A stretch of DNA of 64,000 bases. Source: Paracoccus sp. R12_2 (GTDB lineage Bacteria > Pseudomonadota > Alphaproteobacteria > Rhodobacterales > Rhodobacteraceae). Under the pieces are notes generated by a model. That model was given only the letters and a program-made list of their open reading frames with translations, was not told the DNA's origin and did no database searches. This document shows, one piece after another, positions 54,340 through 64,000 of this stretch. Within the stretch, counting starts at the first letter, position 1. Each line of letters starts with the position of its first letter. The position numbers and the translations under genes were made by a program. The stretch is from positions 62,001 to 126,000 of the forward strand of contig NZ_JAGHRA010000003.1 of assembly GCF_017744015.1 (NCBI RefSeq), in the 5' to 3' direction.

Positions 54340-54355
<16 letters not shown>
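53942..54355 (+). CDS. nrdI: Flavodoxin-like NrdI
   Basis: 137-residue flavoprotein that supplies oxidant to assemble the Mn-tyrosyl cofactor of NrdF. It begins [16 protein letters not shown] (FMN loop SSASGNT), followed by [15 protein letters not shown] and [12 protein letters not shown], both family features. It lies seven bases after nrdH and overlaps nrdE by 16 bases. Presence of NrdI argues that NrdF uses manganese. Confidence 0.95.
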
Positions 54356-57508
<3,153 letters not shown>

Positions 57509-57523
57509 GCGGCAGACGCCCGG

Positions 57524-59224
57524 TCAGGCCGCAAGCGCCGCATAGATGCCGCCCTGCGACAGAAGCTGGGCGTGGCTTCCGATTTCCGCGATGCGACCGT
57601 CTTGCATGACCACGATCCGGTCGGCGTTGCGGATCGTGCCCAGTCGATGCGCGATGATCAGCGTCGTGCGCCCGACCGCCAGCGCATCCAGCGCCGACTG
57701 GATCTCGCGTTCGGTCTGGCTGTCCAGCGCGCTGGTCGCCTCGTCCAGGATCAGGATCGGCGGGTTCTTCAGGAAGGCACGCGCGATGGCGACGCGCTGT
57801 TTCTGACCGCCCGACAGCATCACGCCGCGTTCGCCGACCACCGTGTCCAGCCCTTCGGGCAAAGACGCGATCAGCGATGTCAGCTGCGCCTGTGCAGCGG
57901 CCTTGCGTATCTCGTCTTCGCTGGCGCCAAGGCGACCATAGGCGATGTTCTCGCGCAGCGTGCCGCCGAACAGGAAGACATCCTGGCTGACCAGCCCGAT
58001 CTGACGCCGCAGGCTGTTCAGCCGCATCCGGTCCAGCGGCATCCCGTCCACGATGATGCGCCCCTCGGTCGGCTCGTAGAAGCGCGGCAACAGCGCCAGA
58101 AGGGTCGTCTTGCCGGCACCGGAATGGCCGACAAAGGCGACCGTCTCGCCGGCCCGAACGGACAGGTCGATGCCCTGCAGGATCGGGCGGCCCTGATCAT
58201 AGGCGAAGCCCACCCGGTCAAAGTGGATATCGCCGCGCAGCACGGGTGCCTCGGTCGCTTCGGGCGCGTCGGCGATTTCGGGATCGGTGGCCAGCAGTTC
58301 CTGATAGCGGCGGAACCCGGCGATGCCGCGCGGATAGGTTTCGATCACGGCGGCGATCTTTTCCAGTGGGCGGTAGAATACGCCCACCAGCAACAGAAAG
58401 CCGACGAAGCCCCCGGTGGACAGGCTGCCTGACAGCACGAAACCGGCGCCCACGACCATCACGATCACCTGCACCAGCCGCAGGCCCATATATTGCAAGG
58501 CCGACGACGCCGCCATGACCCGATAGGCGTCAAGCTTGGCCTGCCGGTAACGCGCGTTATCACCGGCAAAGAGATGGCTTTCATGGCTTTCATTGCCGAA
58601 CGCCTGCACGACGCGGACGCCGCCAAGGGCCTCTTCCAGGCGAACATTGAAATCGCCGACACGCGAATAGATCGCGCGCCATGTCCGCGTCATCCGCCCG
58701 CCATAGACGATCACAAGCGCCAGCATCGCCGGCACGATCAGCGCGACGATCAGCGCCAGTTGCGGGTTGATCCAGAACATCAGCGTAAAGGCCCCGACAA
58801 AGGTCATGATCGCGACCACGGCATCCTCGGGACCGTGATGGGCGACCTCGCCGATCTCTTCCAGGTCGCGGGTCACGCGGGCGACCAGCTTGCCGGTGCG
58901 GGCGCGGTCATACCAGCGCCAGGAAAGCCGGGTCAGGTGGTCGAAGGCGCGGGCCCGCATCTCGGTCTCGATGTTGATGCCCAGCTTGTGCCCCCAGTAG
59001 ATCACCACCGTCAGCAGGCCCGCATTGATCGCATACAACAGCAGCAACCCGACGGCAGCGGCGATGGTCAGCGACCAGTCGCCCTGCGGCAGCAGATGGT
59101 CGATGAAGCCGGTGATCGCCAGCGGAAAGGCAAGTTCCAGCAGTCCCGACAGAACCGCGCACCCGAAATCCAGCCAGAACAGGCCCATGAACGGGCGGTA
59201 ATAGGAAAAGAATTCGCGCAGCAT
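57524..59224 (-). CDS. ABC exporter-type protein (fused permease and ATPase)
   Basis: 566-residue half-transporter: six helices (residues about 15-300) with the type IV exporter fold, then an ATPase with Walker A GHSGAGKTTLL, signature LSGGQKQRVAIARAF and Walker B ILILDEATSALD. It works as a homodimer. It starts 8 bases after the fhuC-like gene ends, so it belongs to the siderophore operon; export of a siderophore or release from the cytoplasm is the natural guess. MsbA-like lipid export is the alternative. Confidence 0.85.
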   Translation of the reverse strand: MLREFFSYYRPFMGLFWLDFGCAVLSGLLELAFPLAITGFIDHLLPQGDWSLTIAAAVGLLLLYAINAGLLTVVIYWGHKLGINIETEMRARAFDHLTRLSWRWYDRARTGKLVARVTRDLEEIGEVAHHGPEDAVVAIMTFVGAFTLMFWINPQLALIVALIVPAMLALVIVYGGRMTRTWRAIYSRVGDFNVRLEEALGGVRVVQAFGNESHESHLFAGDNARYRQAKLDAYRVMAASSALQYMGLRLVQVIVMVVGAGFVLSGSLSTGGFVGFLLLVGVFYRPLEKIAAVIETYPRGIAGFRRYQELLATDPEIADAPEATEAPVLRGDIHFDRVGFAYDQGRPILQGIDLSVRAGETVAFVGHSGAGKTTLLALLPRFYEPTEGRIIVDGMPLDRMRLNSLRRQIGLVSQDVFLFGGTLRENIAYGRLGASEDEIRKAAAQAQLTSLIASLPEGLDTVVGERGVMLSGGQKQRVAIARAFLKNPPILILDEATSALDSQTEREIQSALDALAVGRTTLIIAHRLGTIRNADRIVVMQDGRIAEIGSHAQLLSQGGIYAALAA

Positions 59225-59232
59225 CGGTATCC

Positions 59233-60000
59233 TCAGGCAGGAATGGCAATGGGGGTGCCGTCATCACGGGTCAGCACCTGCATCGGCAGGCCGTATATGT
59301 CTTGCAGCGTGGCAGGACGCATCAGGTCGGCGGGACTGCCCTGCATCGCCAGACGTCCGCCCTTCAGGGCAACGACATGGTCGCAGAACCGGGCCGCCAT
59401 GTTCACCTCGTGCAGCACGATCACCGCGCTGCGGTTTTCGGCATGGCACATGCGACGAACCAACGCCAGCACCTCGACCTGATGGGCGATGTCCAGCGCG
59501 CTGATCGGTTCATCCAGAAGCAGCGTCCCGGCCTCTTGCGCGACCATCATCGCAAGCCAGACCCGCTGCCGCTCGCCGCCGGACAGGGTATCCACCAGCC
59601 GGTCCGCAAGGGCCGCGACCCCGCATTCGGCCATGGCGCCAGCAACCGCCGCGTGATCCTGCGGCCCGAAGCGCCCCAGCGCACCGTGCCAGGGATAGCG
59701 GCCAAGCGCGACCAGTTCGCGCACCAGCATCCCCTCGGCCGGGGGGGTAGTCTGGGGAAGAAACGCCAGGCGGCGGGCATAGTCGCGAGCATGCCAGTCG
59801 CCAAGCGCGCGACCTTCGAATGCGACACGGCCAGAGGCAGTGATCTGCCGTGCCAGCACCTTCAGCAGGGTCGATTTTCCCGACCCGTTATGGCCGATCA
59901 GCGCGATCACCCTGCCCGCGGGCAGGTCCAGCGTGATCCCGTCCAGAAGTCGGCGGCCGGGAACATCCACGACCAGATCTTCGATAGCGAACAGGCTCAT
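59233..60000 (-). CDS. fhuC: Fe-siderophore ABC transporter ATPase (FhuC-like)
   Basis: 255-residue ATPase of the iron-siderophore import family: Walker A GHNGSGKSTLL, Q-loop LPQTTPPAEGMLVREL, signature LSGGERQRVWLAM, Walker B TLLLDEPISALD and the switch His in LHEVNMAARFCDHV. It powers import through the FhuB-like permease. ATG 60000 overlaps the fhuB stop (ATGA); an upstream in-frame ATG would overlap fhuB by more and lacks support. Confidence 0.92.
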   Translation of the reverse strand: MSLFAIEDLVVDVPGRRLLDGITLDLPAGRVIALIGHNGSGKSTLLKVLARQITASGRVAFEGRALGDWHARDYARRLAFLPQTTPPAEGMLVRELVALGRYPWHGALGRFGPQDHAAVAGAMAECGVAALADRLVDTLSGGERQRVWLAMMVAQEAGTLLLDEPISALDIAHQVEVLALVRRMCHAENRSAVIVLHEVNMAARFCDHVVALKGGRLAMQGSPADLMRPATLQDIYGLPMQVLTRDDGTPIAIPA

Positions 60001-61973
60001 CGCACGGACCTCATCATCAGCCAGATCAACCATGGCGCACCGATCAGTGACGCGAACAGGCCAAGCGGCAGTTCATAGGGAAACCCGGCCATCCGGGCGC
60101 CGAAATCCGCGGCCAGCATCAGCGCGGCCCCGATCAGCGCCGTCCCGGTCACATGATCCCGGGGACGGGCCAGGCCCACACGCCGGGCAAGATGCGGGGC
60201 CATCAGCCCGACGAAGGATAGCGGGCCGACCAGAACGGTCGCCGCGCCGGTCGCCACCCCCGCCAGCAGGATCAGTATCAGTCGCGCCCGCCGCAGCGGC
60301 AGGCCAAGCCCCCCCGCGACGTCCGCACCAAGCGGCAACACCCCAAGCCATCGCCGCGCCGCCAGCGTGAATCCCAGCAAGGCGGCGGCCAGCGCCGCCA
60401 GAGCCATCGCCGCCGGCATCGTCACCGCCGAGGACGACCCGCTGAGCCAGTTCAGGATCGCCCAGGATCGCGCATCGCCCACCGCCATCATCGCCGACAG
60501 CACCGCCGAAGCCAGCGCCGACACCGCGATCCCCGCCAGCAGGATCCGTTCGGCCGGCATGTCGCGGCGACTGACGAAGGACGCGACCAGCGCCAGCGCA
60601 ACGGCGCCGCCCGCCATCGTGCCAATCGCAAGCAGCGCGGCGCCCGGCGCGGTCGCAAGAAAGATCACCGCCGCATAGCCAAGCGACGCGCCACCCGACA
60701 CGCCCAGCACCTCGGGCGAGGCCAGCGGGTTCGCGGTCAGTCGCTGCAGGATCGCACCGGCCAGTGCCAGCGCCGCCCCGGCAGAGGCAGCGGCGATCAG
60801 CCGCGGCGCCCGCATCGGCAGGAAGGCGCGAAAACTATCCCAGTCCAGCACCGCCCATCCCCCCGGCACCCGGCCGATCCAGATCAGCACCAGCGCGGCC
60901 AGCACCAGCCCGATGCCAAGCGCCACCAGCAACCGGCCCGGCCGCACAAGGCGTGGCGCCGGTCCTTCGGCGGCCTCGGTTCCGGGCGGGGTCGAGCCGC
61001 GCAGACGTGGCAGAAGCCAGATCAGCAGCGGACCACCGATCAGGCCGGTCAGGGCGCCGGTGGGAAACATCTCGCCGCCCTGCCCCGCGATGGCCAGCAC
61101 CAGCCCGTCGCAGACCGACAGGATCAGCGCGCCGATCGGCGGCGACAGCGCCAGCAATTGCCCGATCCCGCGCGCGCCCGCCGTCCGCGCCAGGGCAGGT
61201 GCGGCAAGCCCGACAAAGGCGATCAGCCCCAGCTCGGCCGAGACGCTGGCGGCGATCCAGACGGCCAGCGCGACCGCGGTGACACGCACCACCGCCACGT
61301 TCAGCCCCAAACCACCCGCGCCTTCGACGCCAAGCGACAGCACCCGCAGAGGCCGGGCCAGCAGCGCAGCGCCGATCCCGCCCGCCGCCAGCACCAGCGC
61401 CAGGGCTTGTACCCCCGACCAGTCCTGCTGGACCAGAGATCCGCCATTCCAGATCACCAGCGACAGAAGATACTGCCCCTGGGACAGCGTGACAGCGGTC
61501 GCGATGGCGCTGGCGGTCATGCCGACCAGCATCCCGGCGATCACCATCGTGACCGGCGCGAATCCCCGCCTTGCACCGATGGCAAGAACCAGCGCGGCCG
61601 CCAGTCCGGCACCGGCCATCGCCACCGGCCATCGTCCCCACGTCAGCAGACCCGGTGCAAGGATCGTCGCCAGCACCAGCGTCAGCTGCGCCCCCGCCGA
61701 AATCCCCAGCGTCGTCGGATCGGCCACCGGATTGCGCAGCACGGCCTGAAGGATTGCCCCCGACAGACCCAGCGCAGCCCCTGCCAACAGCGCGATCACA
61801 CCGCGCGGCATCATGCCGAAAGCCATCAGGATCTGATCCAGGCTCATTGCCTGAGGATCAAAGGGCGGCGCGGGCCATTGTGCCACTGGCAGCATCCGCG
61901 CGGCCAGCGCCAGCCACAACGCGACGCTGAAGACCGCCGCAAGCGGCAACCACAGGCGCAGCACGGGCCTCAT
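59997..61973 (-). CDS. fhuB: Fe-siderophore permease, double-length (FhuB-like)
   Basis: 658-residue permease made of two fused FecCD-type halves, each with about ten helices; conserved loops such as ASPEVLGVSGGASLGYA and ADPTTLGISAGAQLTLV appear once in each half, as in FhuB of ferrichrome uptake. Single-half permeases need two genes, so the fused form indicates hydroxamate-type uptake. The ATG 61973 start overlaps the fhuD stop (ATGA). Confidence 0.93.
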   Translation of the reverse strand: MRPVLRLWLPLAAVFSVALWLALAARMLPVAQWPAPPFDPQAMSLDQILMAFGMMPRGVIALLAGAALGLSGAILQAVLRNPVADPTTLGISAGAQLTLVLATILAPGLLTWGRWPVAMAGAGLAAALVLAIGARRGFAPVTMVIAGMLVGMTASAIATAVTLSQGQYLLSLVIWNGGSLVQQDWSGVQALALVLAAGGIGAALLARPLRVLSLGVEGAGGLGLNVAVVRVTAVALAVWIAASVSAELGLIAFVGLAAPALARTAGARGIGQLLALSPPIGALILSVCDGLVLAIAGQGGEMFPTGALTGLIGGPLLIWLLPRLRGSTPPGTEAAEGPAPRLVRPGRLLVALGIGLVLAALVLIWIGRVPGGWAVLDWDSFRAFLPMRAPRLIAAASAGAALALAGAILQRLTANPLASPEVLGVSGGASLGYAAVIFLATAPGAALLAIGTMAGGAVALALVASFVSRRDMPAERILLAGIAVSALASAVLSAMMAVGDARSWAILNWLSGSSSAVTMPAAMALAALAAALLGFTLAARRWLGVLPLGADVAGGLGLPLRRARLILILLAGVATGAATVLVGPLSFVGLMAPHLARRVGLARPRDHVTGTALIGAALMLAADFGARMAGFPYELPLGLFASLIGAPWLIWLMMRSVR

Positions 61974-62875
61974 GACCAGCCGATCGGTCCGGACGCGAAT
62001 GCCCCGGCCAGCAACCGGGCGAAACGCAGGGCGGCCGGGATGCCGCCAAAGGCATTCACATCGGGCAATTGATACAGGCGGCCCTCGGCGACGGGGGCAA
62101 GCGCCTGCCACAGGATGCTGCGCCGCAGGGCGCGGTGCGCCGCGACGGGGATATCGCCGACAACCACCAGCCGCGCCTCGGGCATGGTGGCAAGCCGCTC
62201 GATCGGAACCGGCGCCAGAAAGCTGAACCGGGTGCCCTCGGTCCAGGCATTGCGCAGGCCAAGCCGGGCCAGAGTGCTGCCGAACAGGCTGTCAAAGCCA
62301 AAGGCCCGCAGATGCCGGGCATCGCCGATATTGACCAGCGCGACAGGCCGATCCGAGAAGCCACGAAGACGCGCGGCCAGATCGTCCAGCTCGGCCTCGG
62401 CCCGTGCCGTCGCCTGCCCGCCTGCATCCGGATCGCCGACCGCAGCCGACAGCGCATCAACCGCGGCGAATGCCTTGGGCAGCGGCGCTTCACCGGGAAT
62501 ATAGAATGGCAGGTTCAGCACCGGCGCCAGCGACTCCAGACGGTCCTGATAGCGCGTGTAGTAGGGCGAGGTCAGGATCAGGTCGGGGCGGGTCAGTTGC
62601 AGCAGTTCGAAATTCGGCGCACCGCGCAGCCCCAGGTCGACGACCTTCGCCGGGACCTTCGGCTGTATCGCATCCTCGCGATAGCGGATCAGTTCGCAGG
62701 CCGCGACGGGCATGTGGCCGATCAGGATCGCGGTCTCCAGCATCGCCCAGTCGATCGCCGCAAGCCGCGGCTGCGAGGGCAAGGCCCGCAACGGCGATGC
62801 CGCCGCCAGCCACAGGCCGGCGGCGGTCAGGATGGCACGGCGATCAGGCCCGGACTTTGCGGCCCGTCCGGTCAC
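61970..62875 (-). CDS. fhuD: Periplasmic Fe-siderophore binding protein (FhuD-like)
   Basis: 301-residue substrate-binding protein. The N-terminus has two arginines (GPDRRAILTAAGLWLAAASP) followed by a hydrophobic stretch, so export may use Tat. Family features are RPDLILTSPYYTRY and FGGIPAALRFARLL near the end. GTG 62875 is the preferred start because it overlaps the receptor stop (GTGA); GTG 62878 is the alternative. It delivers the complex to FhuB. The gene follows the TonB receptor gene directly. Confidence 0.9.
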   Translation of the reverse strand: MTGRAAKSGPDRRAILTAAGLWLAAASPLRALPSQPRLAAIDWAMLETAILIGHMPVAACELIRYREDAIQPKVPAKVVDLGLRGAPNFELLQLTRPDLILTSPYYTRYQDRLESLAPVLNLPFYIPGEAPLPKAFAAVDALSAAVGDPDAGGQATARAEAELDDLAARLRGFSDRPVALVNIGDARHLRAFGFDSLFGSTLARLGLRNAWTEGTRFSFLAPVPIERLATMPEARLVVVGDIPVAAHRALRRSILWQALAPVAEGRLYQLPDVNAFGGIPAALRFARLLAGAFASGPIGWS

Positions 62876-64000
62876 CACTTGTAAGTGACTTTTGCGCTGA
62901 CGGTGCGCCCCTCGCCGTAGGAGCAATATGAAAATCCGCAGGCACTGACATAGACTTCATCGGTGATGTTGGTCAGGTTCAACGACATCTCGACATTGTC
63001 GCGGCTGTAGGCGGCACCCAGATCCACCAGGGTCACGCTGTCCAGTTCGGCCGAGTTGGCCGCATCGATGAAGCGTTCCCCGATGTAGCGAACACCGCCT
63101 CCGACACGCAGGCCATTCGCAAATTCGCGATCAAGCCAGATACTGGCGATATGGTTCGGGGCGTCCGCCAGCTGGTTGCCATTCAGCGGATCGCCCTCAG
63201 GTGCGACCTGCTCGGTCTTGTTGTAGGCGTAGCCGGCGCGCAGCTTCCAGGCATCTGCGATTTCGGCGGTCGCCTCGATCTCAAGGCCGCGCGACTTGAC
63301 CTCACCGATCTGCCGGATGCCGGAGATCCCGCCTTCCAGCACAGACCTGTTCACATTCTTCTGGCGCAGATCATACAGCGACGCGGTGATCAGCCCGTCA
63401 AACGCCGTCGGCTGGTATTTTACCCCAAGCTCCCACTGCTCGCCCTCGGTCGGACGCAAGGCGTTTCCATCAATATCCTGCCCAGCCTGCGGATCGAAGG
63501 ATGTCGAATAGCTGGCATATGGCGTAAGGCCATTGGCCATGACATATCCAAGGCCGATGCGACCGGTTACCTTGTTGTCCTTGTACTCGGACACGGTTCC
63601 GTAACGTTCGCCGGTCTGTTCCACCCAGTCATAGCGCAGGCCAAGGGAACCGCGCCAGTTCCCGTACTCGACCTCGTCCTGGGCATAGATGCCGACCTGA
63701 CGCAGCTTCGAGTCACCCGCATTCGGATCGCCTGGGAACGTGCGCCCACCGGCATAATAGTCTGGATCGCGCCAATTCAGATCGCTGGCGGTGCCAAACT
63801 GGCTGCTTTCATAGGCGTCGTACTGTCGAACATCCACGCCGAACAACAGCTTGTGCAGGGCTTGACCAGTCATGGCCTCGCCCGACAAGCGGGTGTCGAG
63901 GCTGATCGTTTCGCTGTCTTCTTCTTGGCGACTGGAGCCCCGGCTGAACGTGTCCGCCCCGGTGACCGCAATGGCGTAGGTACTGCGATAGTCCCAGTCC
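62872..64000 (-). CDS. TonB-dependent siderophore receptor (partial, right edge)
   Basis: The C-terminal 375 or so residues of an outer-membrane receptor; the 5' part lies beyond base 64000. The reading frame is open to the edge. Repeated strand pattern of aromatic and polar residues, the segment GLGYVMANGLTPYASYSTSF (siderophore-receptor beta-barrel signature) and the final KVTYKW with terminal aromatic all fit FhuA/FoxA-type receptors. A Cys pair in VSACGFSYCSYGEG is near the C-terminus. It is first in the order receptor-fhuD-fhuB-fhuC-ABC. The ligand is probably a hydroxamate siderophore, inferred from FhuB. Confidence 0.92.
   Translation of the reverse strand, partial: DWDYRSTYAIAVTGADTFSRGSSRQEEDSETISLDTRLSGEAMTGQALHKLLFGVDVRQYDAYESSQFGTASDLNWRDPDYYAGGRTFPGDPNAGDSKLRQVGIYAQDEVEYGNWRGSLGLRYDWVEQTGERYGTVSEYKDNKVTGRIGLGYVMANGLTPYASYSTSFDPQAGQDIDGNALRPTEGEQWELGVKYQPTAFDGLITASLYDLRQKNVNRSVLEGGISGIRQIGEVKSRGLEIEATAEIADAWKLRAGYAYNKTEQVAPEGDPLNGNQLADAPNHIASIWLDREFANGLRVGGGVRYIGERFIDAANSAELDSVTLVDLGAAYSRDNVEMSLNLTNITDEVYVSACGFSYCSYGEGRTVSAKVTYKW

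Overview
The window looks like chromosome of a high-G+C alphaproteobacterium of the Rhodobacteraceae, most likely Paracoccus or a close relative. Reasons: a complete beta-hydroxyaspartate (bhc) cluster, an IscR-like regulator with a single cysteine, a DctD without the sigma-54 loop, DUF1523 and YrhK proteins, and a dispersed GC-rich hairpin repeat that I associate with Rhodobacterales. No tRNA, rRNA, insertion sequence, prophage or CRISPR array was seen.

Region 1 (about 0.1-22.8 kb) is a purine-catabolism block. An xdhABC-guaD operon (guanine to xanthine to urate) has a LysR gene divergent to it. A hiuH-puuD operon takes urate to 5-hydroxyisourate and on to OHCU. PuuE is fused to an OHCU decarboxylase domain (OHCU to allantoin to allantoate) and is followed by AllE ((S)-ureidoglycine aminohydrolase). 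AzgA-type and NCS2-type purine permeases are also present. In the middle lies bhcABCD with its IclR regulator bhcR divergent to it. The bhc genes run straight on, with short gaps or overlaps, into the NCS2 purine permease and an 8-oxoguanine deaminase. Purine ring breakdown ends in glyoxylate, and the beta-hydroxyaspartate cycle assimilates glyoxylate (2 glyoxylate to oxaloacetate), so the arrangement reads as one carbon-recovery module. Allantoate hydrolase, ureidoglycolate lyase and urease are not in the window. A PepSY membrane protein and a DUF2946 protein sit between the xdh and urate operons.

Region 2 (about 23-41 kb) is mostly housekeeping and conserved hypothetical genes: pheS with two small genes behind it, an AGCS amino-acid symporter, a cytochrome P450, DUF1523, an AAA ATPase next to a glycolipid-binding-domain protein, an M20 hydrolase, a large membrane protein that carries both ends of an alpha/beta-hydrolase fold, a tandem SpoIIAA-like (STAS) protein with a basic low-complexity tail, a UvrD/PcrA helicase, folE2 and metZ.

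Region 3 (about 41-53 kb) holds an acidic, probably calcium-binding orphan protein, dctBD (the DctD lacks GAFTGA), purQ, a DUF2061 protein, an Xre-family regulator, icd, a Hint-domain protein, a small secreted repeat protein, a tandem-HD protein, an alpha/beta hydrolase and an orphan iscR-like gene.

Region 4 (53.4-57.5 kb) is a class Ib ribonucleotide reductase operon, nrdHIEF, preceded by a cobalamin riboswitch and a possible Shine-Dalgarno-masking hairpin.

Region 5 (57.5-64 kb) is a leftward siderophore-uptake operon: a TonB-dependent receptor (cut by the right edge), FhuD-, FhuB- and FhuC-like proteins, and an exporter-type ABC protein.
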